Source: an uncultured Lachnospiraceae bacterium
GTDB taxonomy: Bacteria; Bacillota; Clostridia; Lachnospirales; Lachnospiraceae
Reading direction: 5' to 3'
Assembly (NCBI GenBank): GCA_949949005.1
Contig: CATLHM010000003.1
Location: forward strand, 62,001 to 126,000
Length of the DNA stretch: 64,000 nt
Part shown: positions 45,383 to 55,308 of the stretch, piece by piece
How the letters are laid out: every line of letters starts with the position of its first letter
Position numbering within the stretch: the stretch's first letter is position 1
Position numbers and translations under genes: made by a program
The notes under the pieces: model-generated
What the model was told of the DNA's origin: nothing
What the model saw: only the letters and a program-made list of their open reading frames with translations
The model's database searches: none

Positions 45383-46888
45383 ATGCAATCAAACATTACA
45401 TACCGATTAGACGAAACATCTAATCGTTTTCCGAATAAAGAAGGATATATTGATGAAAATCAGAAATTGACATTTGGGGAAGTCCAGACAAAAGCACTAA
45501 ATTTAGCCTCCATTTTGGTTGAAAAAAAATATTTTAAAATGCCCATCGCCATATACATGGAAAAAAGCGTAGATGTAATTGTATCTTTTTTTGCGTCGGC
45601 TTATAGTGGAAATTTTTATTCGCCCATAGATGTTACCATGCCGGAGGCCAGGATCAATAAAATTATGGAAATATTACAGCCCAAAGTGATCATAAGCAAA
45701 AGAGAGCTAAAAGATAGTCTTGTCAACTTTGCGGGTGAGGCTGAGATTATTTTTATAGATGATATAGATATGGAAAAAAGGAATTACACAAATGTATATC
45801 AGCAGAGAGACAAGACATGTGATACGGATTTGTTGTATGTGCTTTTTACATCTGGTTCTACCGGGATTCCTAAGGGAGTAACGATATGCCATCGTTCTGT
45901 AATAGATTACATAGATTGTATACAGGATATTTTTGGGTTTACAGAAAAAGATTCCATAGGAAATCAAGCGCCATTCTATTTTGACAATTCAATTTTAGAT
46001 ATTTATATTTCTATGAAAACAGGCGCAACTATGTATATTATACCGTCGAATGTGTTTACATGGCCGATACCACTTTTGCAATATTTGGACGAAAAAGAGA
46101 TAACGACAATATTCTGGGTGCCTTCTGCTATGACTGCGGTTGCAAAACTGGGTGCATTGAAAAAAGTTGATTTGCGAAAGTCATTGAAAAGAATCCTGTT
46201 TTGTGGGGAAGTAATGTCCAATAAGATTCTTAATATATGGCGGAAATATATTCCGGATGCGGTATATGCTAATCTATATGGGCCGACGGAGATTACAGAT
46301 GCCTGTACTTATTATATAGTAAACCGTCAGTTTGCCGATGATGAGCATTTACCTATTGGTAAGGCAATGGACAACACAGATATATTAGTATTAAATAACG
46401 ATAATAAACCTGTAAAAACTGGAGAAATCGGAGAACTTTGTGTCAGAGGCACATCCCTGTCTATGGGATATTATAAAAGTCCGGAAAAAACTAAAGAGGT
46501 GTTTGTTCAGAACCCTCTTAACAATGAATATCCAGAAAGAATATATCGGACGGGGGATCTGGCGAAATATAATGAGTATGGAGAGCTTATTTATTTAGGA
46601 AGAAAAGATTTTCAGATTAAGCATATGGGGCATCGGATAGAGCTTGGAGAGATAGAGATGGCAGTATCTTCATTGTCGGGGATATCTGTAAACTGTTGCT
46701 TATATGATGATAAACGAAATAAAATAGTACTTTTCCTAGAGGACAAAATCGAATTAGAGGAGGTGAAGAAAAGACTGGAAACATTAGTACCAGAGTATAT
46801 GCTGCCAGGAAGGGTGGTATATGTGGAGCACATGCCTTTAAATGCAAATGGAAAAATAGACAGAGTAAAGCTAAAAGAACTTATTTAA
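45383..46888 (+). CDS. DltA-like amino-acid/acyl adenylating ligase
   Basis: 501 residues, the size of DltA. It has P-loop FTSGSTGIPKG (155-165), the DltA-like phrase NQAPFYFDNSILDIY, LFCGEV with Cys274 at the position DltA uses near D-Ala, YGPTEITDA, and the C-terminal lysine motif NGKIDRVKL. It would activate an amino acid or short acid with ATP and load it on the carrier protein 48 bases downstream. D-alanine is possible, but the rest of the pocket cannot be judged by eye. Confidence 0.85.
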   Translation: MQSNITYRLDETSNRFPNKEGYIDENQKLTFGEVQTKALNLASILVEKKYFKMPIAIYMEKSVDVIVSFFASAYSGNFYSPIDVTMPEARINKIMEILQPKVIISKRELKDSLVNFAGEAEIIFIDDIDMEKRNYTNVYQQRDKTCDTDLLYVLFTSGSTGIPKGVTICHRSVIDYIDCIQDIFGFTEKDSIGNQAPFYFDNSILDIYISMKTGATMYIIPSNVFTWPIPLLQYLDEKEITTIFWVPSAMTAVAKLGALKKVDLRKSLKRILFCGEVMSNKILNIWRKYIPDAVYANLYGPTEITDACTYYIVNRQFADDEHLPIGKAMDNTDILVLNNDNKPVKTGEIGELCVRGTSLSMGYYKSPEKTKEVFVQNPLNNEYPERIYRTGDLAKYNEYGELIYLGRKDFQIKHMGHRIELGEIEMAVSSLSGISVNCCLYDDKRNKIVLFLEDKIELEEVKKRLETLVPEYMLPGRVVYVEHMPLNANGKIDRVKLKELI

Positions 46889-46936
46889 AAAACAAGAATA
46901 CTATCTACATGATTGAAAGAAAAGGAGAGCGTAAAA

Positions 46937-47158
46937 ATGGAAGAATTAATGAGAATTTTAAAGGAAGTGAAGCCGGGGTTAGAGTTTGAGGGAAGGACAG
47001 ATTTGGCCACAAGCCACGATCTGGATTCTTTTGATATTATTTCGTTAGTTTCAGAGCTGAACGACCAGCTTGATATTGATATACCGGTGGAAGAGATTGT
47101 GGCAGAAAATTTTGATTCAGTAGAAGCAATTCAAAAGCTGATTGAATCCTGCGAATAA
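46937..47158 (+). CDS. Acyl/D-alanyl carrier protein 1 (DltC-like)
   Basis: 73 residues. ATG 46937 is preferred because AAAGGAG lies 10 bases upstream; TTG 46913 is poor. The phosphopantetheine serine is in HDLDSFDII. It is acidic and four-helical, and most likely the partner of the preceding ligase and the MBOAT downstream. Confidence 0.88.
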   Translation: MEELMRILKEVKPGLEFEGRTDLATSHDLDSFDIISLVSELNDQLDIDIPVEEIVAENFDSVEAIQKLIESCE

Positions 47159-47179
47159 GCATAGAGGTACGTGTAGAAC

Positions 47180-48013
47180 ATGGACAAGTTTCAGAATGTT
47201 GAAGAATATAATAATCTCGTGAATGGGGTGAGAAAAGAGTTTAAACCAACACTTACGAACTGCTATTTATATCCAGAGGAGGTAGAAAGATATATAAGTC
47301 AGGGGCGACTCTATTATGAAAAATATGTAGGGGAGTTGTTGATTTATTCTGATGAGATGACTCATTATCGAATCTATTATTATTGGAATCAAAATTATCC
47401 TTTCTTGGTTTATAAAAAAGATAAAGTATGTGCGGTTGCCAATATTTACAGAGGGGCGGAAAAAAGCGAAAAACTTTTAAAGGCAGAAGAAGCGCTTTTG
47501 GGAGCGGGATTTAATCAAGGAGACAGGATGCGGCATATTGAGGCGGACTGGGAAGTATTCCAAAAGCAGTTAAGGAAATTCTTGCCCCCGGCGGAAAAGC
47601 TTTTTTTAGAAGCTGGGCTGAAAGTGATGAAACCGACGAAGGAAATGTGCCCCAAGATCAGAGAATTCCAAAAGCATATGGAAACAATCCCTTTTTATGA
47701 AATGCAATATATAACAGATTCTGAGATGTGTGAATCAGGAAAAGTAATTTGCATCGTGAATCAGGAAGGTGAAGTATGCGCAGTCGATAGCTGGGGAAAT
47801 CAGGGGTGGAAGGGGATATTAGAGGAATATAGAAAAAGTTGTGGAATCTCTCTTATCCAGTGCAAGCTTTTAGCGGAACATTTGCAGGAACGTAAAATAA
47901 AAAAATTAACAGGAATGATTTCAGAAACAAATGTACAGTCTATTAGATTCCATTTTGCGCTTGGATATCATTGGGTGGATCGATATACGGATTTTTGGCT
48001 GTTGGAATCATAA
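47180..48013 (+). CDS. GNAT-family acyltransferase
   Basis: 277 residues. The C-terminal half shows a GNAT pattern: VCAVDSWGN, a helix, then KKLTGMISETNVQSIRFHFALGY. The N-terminal half looks like a second, degenerate GNAT fold. It lies between the carrier protein and the MBOAT, so it may take an aminoacyl or acyl group from the carrier and N-acylate an amino sugar or extend the aminoacyl group. Confidence 0.65.
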   Translation: MDKFQNVEEYNNLVNGVRKEFKPTLTNCYLYPEEVERYISQGRLYYEKYVGELLIYSDEMTHYRIYYYWNQNYPFLVYKKDKVCAVANIYRGAEKSEKLLKAEEALLGAGFNQGDRMRHIEADWEVFQKQLRKFLPPAEKLFLEAGLKVMKPTKEMCPKIREFQKHMETIPFYEMQYITDSEMCESGKVICIVNQEGEVCAVDSWGNQGWKGILEEYRKSCGISLIQCKLLAEHLQERKIKKLTGMISETNVQSIRFHFALGYHWVDRYTDFWLLES

Positions 48014-48022
48014 TAAGAAGAA

Positions 48023-49636
48023 ATGGCGGGTTTAACGGGAATGTCTTTTTTGTCAATATCTTTTGGAATATTTTTATTGGTTTTGGTTCTAGCTTACTAT
48101 GCAGTTCCTAAGAAATTGCAATGGCGTATCCTGTTGGTGGGAAGTATAATATTCTATTTATTTGCAGGGTATAAGACATTCATTTTTATAGTGGTGACCA
48201 TAACATTGACTTATATAACCGCCATCTATTTTGGCAAGGTGAATGAGGAACATAGCGCCTGCCTGGAGCGAAACCCGACGATGACCAAGCAGGAAAAGAA
48301 GGCCGTCAAAGAGAAATACAATGCCAGGAAAAAAGGCCTTTTGATAATAGTTGTATCTATTTGCTTTGGCATATTAATTGTATTGAGAGCTTTTAAAATT
48401 ATAGAAGGAATCGGGCAGCTTTTTGCAGAGATCTTTCATGTGAGCAATATATTCAATGGTGTTTCCGTGGTAGTTCCGCTTGGTATTTCTTATTACACTT
48501 TTCAGGCAGTTGCGTATCTGATTGATATTTATAGGAGAAAATATCAACCGGAAACTAATTATGCAAAATATGCTTTGTTTATATCGTTTTTCCCACAATT
48601 AGTACAAGGCCCGATCAGTAGATATAACGAGTTGAATACTCAGTTATATGAGGAGCATTCATTTGACTATGAAAATATAAAGGATGCATTGTTGTTAATG
48701 CTGTGGGGGTATTTTCAAAAGTTTGTCATTGGAGTACGTCTGGAAATAGTAGCCAGTACTATTATGAAAGATACCACCCAGTATCAGGGGCTCTATATTA
48801 TATTTGCAACTTTGCTGGGATGGCTGAAGCTGTATATGGATTTTTCGGCGGGGATTGATATTGCCAGGGGGGCGGCGCAGTTATTCGGTATTATCTTGCC
48901 AGAGAATTTCACGCAACCTTTTTTTGCGGAAACAGTTGGAGAGTTTTGGTATCGTTGGCATATCACTTTGAACAACTGGTGGAGAGATTATATCTTTTAT
49001 CCTTTGACGACGTCGAAACCGCTTAATTCATTGCGAAAAAAATGTAGGCAAATATTTGGGGATGATATTGGGAAAAAATTGCCAACGTTCCTGGTTTTGA
49101 TAATTGTTCGGATCATTAATTCCATATGGCATGGCGCGACATTTACGGCATTGGTGGGGGGAATATACCATGGCCTTATGGTTGGGTTCGGGTTTATGCT
49201 GGAAGAGAAGATAGAGCGGCTGAGCAAAAAGCTCCGCATTAATACCGAATGTTCCAGTTGGAAGCTATTCCGCATGGTCAGGACATATCTTATTATTTCT
49301 GTGCCTGAGGTTATGTCGAATTGCAGAGGGCCACAAGATGTTCTACTTCGGCTCAAAAGTTTGTTTTCAGTTTGGAATCCATGGATACTATTTGACGGTT
49401 CTTTGAGTAAACTGGGAATTACCGCGAAAGAGTGGAATGTTGTTATATTAGGATTAATAATTGTTTTATTAGTAGACATATATAAAGAAACAGGGAAATC
49501 TGTGCGGGAATGGATAAGCAAGCAAAATATTGTGTTTCGGTGGCTCTTTTATTATGCGTTTATTTTTTTCATACTTATATACGGAGCGTATGGGCCGGGA
49601 TATGATGCGGCAAGTTTCCGGTATGCGCAATATTGA
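48023..49636 (+). CDS. MBOAT-family membrane O-acyltransferase (DltB/AlgI-like)
   Basis: 537 residues, about 11 membrane helices. MBOAT hallmarks are visible: FFPQLVQGPISRY, EFWYRWHITLNNWWRDYIFYPL and the catalytic His in IWHGATFTALVGGIYHG. Related enzymes pass acyl groups across the membrane onto teichoic acid, alginate or peptidoglycan. ATG 48041 is an alternative start. It is part of a Dlt-like set with the genes at 43741, 45383 and 46937. Confidence 0.92.
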   Translation: MAGLTGMSFLSISFGIFLLVLVLAYYAVPKKLQWRILLVGSIIFYLFAGYKTFIFIVVTITLTYITAIYFGKVNEEHSACLERNPTMTKQEKKAVKEKYNARKKGLLIIVVSICFGILIVLRAFKIIEGIGQLFAEIFHVSNIFNGVSVVVPLGISYYTFQAVAYLIDIYRRKYQPETNYAKYALFISFFPQLVQGPISRYNELNTQLYEEHSFDYENIKDALLLMLWGYFQKFVIGVRLEIVASTIMKDTTQYQGLYIIFATLLGWLKLYMDFSAGIDIARGAAQLFGIILPENFTQPFFAETVGEFWYRWHITLNNWWRDYIFYPLTTSKPLNSLRKKCRQIFGDDIGKKLPTFLVLIIVRIINSIWHGATFTALVGGIYHGLMVGFGFMLEEKIERLSKKLRINTECSSWKLFRMVRTYLIISVPEVMSNCRGPQDVLLRLKSLFSVWNPWILFDGSLSKLGITAKEWNVVILGLIIVLLVDIYKETGKSVREWISKQNIVFRWLFYYAFIFFILIYGAYGPGYDAASFRYAQY

Positions 49637-49724
49637 GTGACTTCTGTAGTATCAGGTTGATATTTATGCAACATAAAGTAGGTTGGCGTATCATAGGCAA
49701 GAGGGAAATTAGGAGTACAAGAAC

Positions 49725-51290
49725 ATGTATGGGAAGATACAAACAGGATGGGATCCAAAGCATAGAGAGCAGTTACAGAAGAAAAGGGATGAAATATATA
49801 CAGGCGGTGGAGAAAAGAAAATAGCCAGGCAGCATGGGGCAAATAAATTGACTGCAAGAGAGAGAATTGAGTATTTGTTTGATAAAGGTTCTTTTTCAGA
49901 AATTGATGTATATGTAGAGAGTCAGTCTGTGGACTTTGGCATGCAAAGCAAAAAACGGCTTGGGGATGGAGTTGTAACAGGTTATGGAATGATTAATGGC
50001 AGACAAGTGTTTGTAGCAGCTCAGGATTTTACGGTTATAGGCGGTACATTTGGACAGGCCCATACGGATAAAATATGCCATATACAGGATATGGCATACC
50101 AGATGAAATCACCGATTATCTTTCTTAATGACAGCGGGGGAGGAAGGATTGAAGAGGGAGTATGTGCGCTTTCAACATTGGGAAAGGTATTTGCCAATAA
50201 TGTGAAATGTTCTGGTGTGATTCCACAGATAGCTGCAATATTAGGCCCATGCGCCGGTGGGGCCAGCTATTCGCCTGCCTTGTGTGACTATATATTGATG
50301 ACGGAGAGCACAAGTAAAATGTTTATAACAGGCCCCGGAGTAGTAAAGGAAGTAATTGGCGAAAAGGTAACAGCAGAAGAGCTTGGCGGAGCACAGATAC
50401 ATGAAACAAAGACAGGTGTAGTTCATTTTGTATTTGAGAATGACTATAGTACGCTGGATGGCGTAAAAACGCTGTTATCATATCTGCCGCAAAACGCAGG
50501 CGAAAAACCTCCCAGGGAGGAAGCAAAGGCGATTGATTTATGCGGAGAGATAGAGCAAAAAATCCCTGATAATGGAAGAAAAATATATGATGTTAAAGCA
50601 ATTATCAACACTTTTATAGATGATAGTTCTTTATTGGAAATACAAAGTGAATATGCGCAGAATATAGTAGTAGGATTTGCACGGCTGGACGGAGATGTTA
50701 TAGGCATTGTGGCAAACCAGCCATTACATATGGGGGGCTCATTAGATTGCATGTCAGCAGAGAAGGCGGCAAGATTTATCCGTACTTGTGATTGCTTTAA
50801 TATTCCGATTATTTCTCTCGTGGATGTACCAGGTTTTTTCCCAGGAAGAGAGCAGGAACAAAGCGGAATTATCCGGCGTGGGGCTAAATTGTTGTATGCT
50901 TATGCGGAAGCAAGAGTTCCTAAAGTTACTTTGATAATGCGGAAAGCGTATGGTGGGGCATATATTGCGATGAATAGTAAAGGAATTGGAGCTGACAGAG
51001 TTTTTGCGTGGCCAATTGCTGAGCTGGCTGTAATGGGGGCGGAAGGAGCTGTAGATATTTTATTTAGGCATGAGATTGAAGGGGCGCCTGATCCTGAGCA
51101 GTTGAGAAAGGACAAAATAGAAGAATATTCGGCCAAATTTATGAACCCATATTCGGCAGCATCAAAAGGATATGTGGATGAAGTGATTTTTCCTGAAGAG
51201 ACACGTAGTAAGCTTTGTACTGCTTTACAAATGTTACAGACAAAACAAAGAGGGAAAACGCAGAAAAGGCACGGAAATATTCCATTGTAG
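49725..51290 (+). CDS. Acyl-CoA carboxyltransferase (PccB/MmdA type), orphan
   Basis: 521 residues, typical PccB length. N-lobe: ANKLTARERIEYLFD, DGVVTGYGMI, DSGGGRIEEGV. C-lobe: VDVPGFFPGREQEQSGIIR, RKAYGGAYIAMNSKGIGAD. No biotin carboxylase or carrier is beside it. AGGAG lies 9 bases upstream. With FabD next door it most likely supplies malonyl- or methylmalonyl-CoA for the synthase genes, borrowing a carrier encoded elsewhere. It is clearly different from the 21293 enzyme. Confidence 0.88.
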   Translation: MYGKIQTGWDPKHREQLQKKRDEIYTGGGEKKIARQHGANKLTARERIEYLFDKGSFSEIDVYVESQSVDFGMQSKKRLGDGVVTGYGMINGRQVFVAAQDFTVIGGTFGQAHTDKICHIQDMAYQMKSPIIFLNDSGGGRIEEGVCALSTLGKVFANNVKCSGVIPQIAAILGPCAGGASYSPALCDYILMTESTSKMFITGPGVVKEVIGEKVTAEELGGAQIHETKTGVVHFVFENDYSTLDGVKTLLSYLPQNAGEKPPREEAKAIDLCGEIEQKIPDNGRKIYDVKAIINTFIDDSSLLEIQSEYAQNIVVGFARLDGDVIGIVANQPLHMGGSLDCMSAEKAARFIRTCDCFNIPIISLVDVPGFFPGREQEQSGIIRRGAKLLYAYAEARVPKVTLIMRKAYGGAYIAMNSKGIGADRVFAWPIAELAVMGAEGAVDILFRHEIEGAPDPEQLRKDKIEEYSAKFMNPYSAASKGYVDEVIFPEETRSKLCTALQMLQTKQRGKTQKRHGNIPL

Positions 51291-51305
51291 TGAGAGGGGG
51301 ACACA

Positions 51306-52232
51306 ATGAAGATCGCATTTATTTTTCCAGGGCAAGGAGCACAGACTGTAGGAATGTTTAAAGACTTATATGATACTTACAAGGAAGTATCTAATGCTAT
51401 GGATAGAGCAGATATAATCCTCAAGCGCAGTATTACGGGAGTTTGCTTTAACGGGACACAGGAAGAATTGAGTCTTACACATAATACACAGCCATGTTTA
51501 TTGGCGACAGAGCTTGCGGCAGCAGATTTATTATTGGCACATAATGTGATACCTGAGGCGGTGGCTGGCTTTTCTCTCGGGGAATATGCAGCGCTTACTG
51601 TGGCGGGAGTTATCTCGAGGGAAGATGTTTTCCCACTCATTCAGTATAGGGCGGATATCATGCAGGAGGCAGTTCCGGAAGGGCAGGGCGGTATGGTTGC
51701 GGTTATAGGTGCAGAGCAATCATGGCTGGAAAATATATGTGAAGAGATAGGACATGAAAAGCTGGCAATTGCGAACTATAATAGTCCACAACAGATTGTT
51801 CTGGCAGGCACGATAGAGGGCATAGAGGAAATACTTAACATTACTAAAGAAAAAAGAATTAGGGCGATGCGCTTACCGGTAAGTGTGCCATCTCATTGTA
51901 CGCTTATGAAGGATGCAGCAAAGCAATTGGGAGATCGATTATCCGAATGTACATTTGATTATCCTCAAATACCTGTTTATATGAATTATAATGGGAAAAA
52001 GTTAGTTGATTCTGATAACATAGAAGAATTTTTGGCGTTGCAATTATCAAATGCTGTTCAATGGGTGAGAACTCTAAATAACATGAAAGACGATGGAATA
52101 GACACTTTTATAGAATGTGGGCCGGGGAAGGTACTGTCAGGATTAGTCAAAAAGAACTTAAAAGATGTGAATGTTTTGCATGTTGGGGATATGGGGTCTT
52201 TTAACCAAACTTTACAAGAATTAAAGAAGTAG
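51306..52232 (+). CDS. Malonyl-CoA:ACP transacylase (FabD family)
   Basis: 308 residues. It has FPGQGAQ at the N-terminus, nucleophile Ser90 in GFSLGE (the usual His before the Ser is Phe), Arg in YRADIMQEAVPEG and catalytic His197 in VSVPSHCTLM. The last phrase matches malonyl-specific bacterial FabD closely. It loads the extender unit on the carrier proteins at 56118 and 56369. It starts 16 bases after the carboxyltransferase. Confidence 0.92.
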   Translation: MKIAFIFPGQGAQTVGMFKDLYDTYKEVSNAMDRADIILKRSITGVCFNGTQEELSLTHNTQPCLLATELAAADLLLAHNVIPEAVAGFSLGEYAALTVAGVISREDVFPLIQYRADIMQEAVPEGQGGMVAVIGAEQSWLENICEEIGHEKLAIANYNSPQQIVLAGTIEGIEEILNITKEKRIRAMRLPVSVPSHCTLMKDAAKQLGDRLSECTFDYPQIPVYMNYNGKKLVDSDNIEEFLALQLSNAVQWVRTLNNMKDDGIDTFIECGPGKVLSGLVKKNLKDVNVLHVGDMGSFNQTLQELKK

Positions 52233-52244
52233 GGGACAGAAATA

Positions 52245-53009
52245 ATGAGAACGGTTATAGATTTGACAGAGAAAAAAATTATAGTAGCCGGAGCTTCTTC
52301 TGGGATAGGAGAAAGGACAGCTATTGTACTAAGCGAATTGGGTGCAAAGGTGATTTTGATTGCAAGAAGGGAGAATAAATTAGAAGAAGTAATTAGGAAA
52401 CTGGCAGGAGAAGGACACACGTTTTATGTCAATGACCTGAATGAAATCAATAATATAGAATCACTCATTAAAGCCATTGTGGAGAAAAATGGGAGGTTAG
52501 ATGGATTAGTGTATACAGCTGGAATAGCGCCTTCTATACCTTTGTTGCAGTCAACACCCGAAAAAGTAAAGAAGACTTTTAATATTAATTTTTTTGCTTT
52601 TGTGGAAATGGTAAGACAGATATCGAAATCAGGTAGATTTAATAAAGGTATGCGTATAGTAGGGATTTCTTCTGTTGCGTCATTGCGGGGGGATAAAGCG
52701 AAAATGATCTATTCCGCTTCAAAAGCTGCAATGGATGGAGCAGTCAGATGCATGGCGAAGGAACTTGCAATAAAAGGAATTTGTATTAATACTGTTGCCC
52801 CTGCAATGGTTAATACTAATATGTATGATGGATATATAAGAGTGCATGGAGAAGAATCTGATAGTAACCGTGATTTGCTAAAAAGGCAATATCTAGGGAT
52901 AGTCCAGTCAGAGGATGTGGCGAATGCAATTGCCTTTTTACTGAGCCCAGCGGCTCAGTTTATAACAGGTATTACATTTCCGGTTGACGGCGGAACAACA
53001 TCATCATAA
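52245..53009 (+). CDS. SDR ketoreductase 1 (FabG-like)
   Basis: 254 residues. NAD(P) motif GASSGIG (16-22), catalytic Ser in GISSVASL, Tyr156 and Lys160 in YSASK, and C-terminal FPVDGGTTSS. It reduces a 3-ketoacyl-carrier intermediate. It is paired with the ketosynthase that starts 12 bases downstream, and is paralogous to the reductase at 55309. Confidence 0.9.
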   Translation: MRTVIDLTEKKIIVAGASSGIGERTAIVLSELGAKVILIARRENKLEEVIRKLAGEGHTFYVNDLNEINNIESLIKAIVEKNGRLDGLVYTAGIAPSIPLLQSTPEKVKKTFNINFFAFVEMVRQISKSGRFNKGMRIVGISSVASLRGDKAKMIYSASKAAMDGAVRCMAKELAIKGICINTVAPAMVNTNMYDGYIRVHGEESDSNRDLLKRQYLGIVQSEDVANAIAFLLSPAAQFITGITFPVDGGTTSS

Positions 53010-53020
53010 GGAGAAAGAAA

Positions 53021-54097
53021 ATGTATAGTAAAATTAATAATATTGAGGTCATCGGAATTGCGGCAGCTGTAGCTGAAAAGTGGAATTCATTAAAAGAAAT
53101 ATGCGATGAAGATCCTAAGTTCGTTGAGGGATTCATTAAAAAGACAGGTGTTGAAGGACGGTATTCTGCTTCTCCCAGGCAGACCACAGCTGATTTTTGT
53201 TATGCTGCCGCAAAAGAATTACTAGAACTTAAGAAGATAGATAGAAAGGAAATTGGGGTTTTGGTGTTTGTATCGCAAACAGCGGATTATAGAGTACCTG
53301 CTACAGCATGCGTATTACAGCATCGGCTGGGATTGGATGAAAATTTAATTGCTTTTGATGTTAACCTAGGGTGTTCTGGGTATGTATATGGATTAAATAT
53401 TGTTTCTTCATTGATGCAAACTTCAGAAGCAAAATATGGAATTCTTTTAGCAGGGGATACATCGGCAAGAGAAAGGACAATACATAAACGTCAAAAAACG
53501 AATCATTCCTCTTCTTTATTGTTTGGAGATGCAGGTACTGCTACACTCTTGAGAAAAGCACAAAGCGGTGAAATGCATTATGCGTTGAATACTGAAGGAG
53601 AAGGGTATAAAGCAATTATCTCGCCTTATGGGGAATGGAGAAATCCGGATGAACCTGAAGAGTTGCTTAATAGTAGTAATATGGATGATATAGGTGTATT
53701 TACTTTTGCTACGAATGATGTTCCAAAGCAGATTAATGAATACATGGAGAAAATGGGGACATCCCCGGAGAATTATGATTGCTTGGTATTACATCAGGCT
53801 AATTTGATGATAATGAAAAGAATTGCCAAAAAGACGGGATTCCCCATTGAAAAACTGCTTATTTCTTTAGACAAGTTTGGAAATACATCTTCAGCAAGTA
53901 TTCCTATAACCCTTGTTAAAACTTATGGGGGGGGGTATAACGAAGAAAATAGAAAGATTAATGCCTTATGTTGTGGATTTGGAGTGGGGCTCTCGTGGGG
54001 AACAGTTGCTATAAAACTAAAAACATCAGATATTATTTCACTTGTTCATACTGATGAGTACTTCGCTGATGGATATAATATTAATGATCAATTATAG
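53021..54097 (+). CDS. Ketoacyl synthase III-like condensing enzyme 1
   Basis: 358 residues. The FabH triad is intact: Cys118 in NLGCSG, His258 in LHQAN, Asn288 in FGNTS. It ends WGTVAIKL plus a tail of about 25 residues (HTDEYFADG), longer than FabH (about 317 residues). It would condense an acyl starter with malonyl-carrier. The tail is shared with the second synthase at 54207. HMG-CoA synthase is unlikely because the Asn follows the FabH pattern. Confidence 0.88.
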   Translation: MYSKINNIEVIGIAAAVAEKWNSLKEICDEDPKFVEGFIKKTGVEGRYSASPRQTTADFCYAAAKELLELKKIDRKEIGVLVFVSQTADYRVPATACVLQHRLGLDENLIAFDVNLGCSGYVYGLNIVSSLMQTSEAKYGILLAGDTSARERTIHKRQKTNHSSSLLFGDAGTATLLRKAQSGEMHYALNTEGEGYKAIISPYGEWRNPDEPEELLNSSNMDDIGVFTFATNDVPKQINEYMEKMGTSPENYDCLVLHQANLMIMKRIAKKTGFPIEKLLISLDKFGNTSSASIPITLVKTYGGGYNEENRKINALCCGFGVGLSWGTVAIKLKTSDIISLVHTDEYFADGYNINDQL

Positions 54098-54206
54098 GAA
54101 ATTTGGATATATACGAATTCTAATTTTGGAATAATGAAGGGAGAAGCGGAGGGCAAACTTTACTCATGTTGGTTTTACATGTAATCAAATGTAGAGGAGA
54201 GCAGAT

Positions 54207-55295
54207 ATGTCATATTTTCATGTAAGTGATATAAAGATCGAAGGAATTGCTACAGCAGTACCAAAAAACAAAATAAACTATACAGATTTTTATGATCAAT
54301 TCGGAAAAGAATATATGGATAAATTCGTGAAATCTTCTGGGATAAAGTCATTGTACAAGACAAAGGAATGGCAGACAGCTAGTGATTTGGGATATGCTGC
54401 TGCACATTATTTATTTGAGAAACTTGGCTTTGATAGTAAAAATCTTGGTTTATTGGTATTTGCCACGCAGGCTCCTGATTATAAAAAGCCGGGTAATTCT
54501 AGTATATTGCATTATAGAATGGGGTTGCCAAAAGAATGTGCTTGTGTGGACATGTACGCGGGGTGTTCCGGATTTGTGTATGGATTACAGACGATAGGAG
54601 CAATGATGCAGAGTATGGATATGGAATATGCTTTATTGATCGTATCGGATACAGCCAGTAAACAGATGTGTGAAAATGACAGGTCTACCGTGGTATTAAT
54701 AGGGGATGCCGGAGCGGCTATTTTATTGAAAAAAGAAAAGAGTAGCGAACCGAGGGTGACTTTATTGGAGGCAGATGGAAGCGGGTATAGGACACTTATA
54801 ATACCAGCAGGTGGAGCACGGTATCCGGATGCATCCCATGATGTATTTCATTATGCAGATGGTGTGGAAAGAACCCTATACCACTCACATATGGATGGAA
54901 TGAAGGTATTTACATTTGCTATTCAGGAGGTACCTCGGGCTATTAAGGATTATTTTGCGTATACAAAAACCAGATGTGAAGATTATGATGCCCTTTGTTT
55001 GCATCAAGCGAATCTTTTTATCATGAATCGGGTGGCAGACCAAATTAAATTTGGCAGGGACAAATTACTTATCAGTATAGACAGATATGGTAACACGTCA
55101 ACAGCCTCTATCCCTCTTACATTATGTGATTATTATGGGGATAAGCAGGGAGAGTTTAGAATATTGGCAAGTGGCTTTGGAATTGGGCTAGCTTGGGGGG
55201 TAACTTCTTTGCAAGTCAGTGCAGAAAATATATTCCCTATTATTGAAACGGATGATTATTTTAAAGAAGGAAAGATTCAGTTAGGAGAATTATAA
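54207..55295 (+). CDS. Ketoacyl synthase III-like condensing enzyme 2
   Basis: 362 residues. Triad: Cys120 in YAGCSG, His266 in LHQAN, Asn296 in YGNTS. The C-terminal tail repeats the pattern of the first enzyme (ETDDYFKEG). It lies 109 bases after gene 1 and is paired with its own reductase. Two synthases with two reductases suggest two condensation-reduction rounds or two different starters. Confidence 0.88.
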   Translation: MSYFHVSDIKIEGIATAVPKNKINYTDFYDQFGKEYMDKFVKSSGIKSLYKTKEWQTASDLGYAAAHYLFEKLGFDSKNLGLLVFATQAPDYKKPGNSSILHYRMGLPKECACVDMYAGCSGFVYGLQTIGAMMQSMDMEYALLIVSDTASKQMCENDRSTVVLIGDAGAAILLKKEKSSEPRVTLLEADGSGYRTLIIPAGGARYPDASHDVFHYADGVERTLYHSHMDGMKVFTFAIQEVPRAIKDYFAYTKTRCEDYDALCLHQANLFIMNRVADQIKFGRDKLLISIDRYGNTSTASIPLTLCDYYGDKQGEFRILASGFGIGLAWGVTSLQVSAENIFPIIETDDYFKEGKIQLGEL

Positions 55296-55308
55296 AGGGA
55301 GATGGTAT

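Noticed and set aside
53021..55295. HMG-CoA synthase-like (beta-branching) identity for the two condensing enzymes
   Set aside because: Both have the Cys-His-Asn pattern of FabH (GCSG, LHQAN, GNTS) and no enoyl-CoA hydratase-type partners are nearby.
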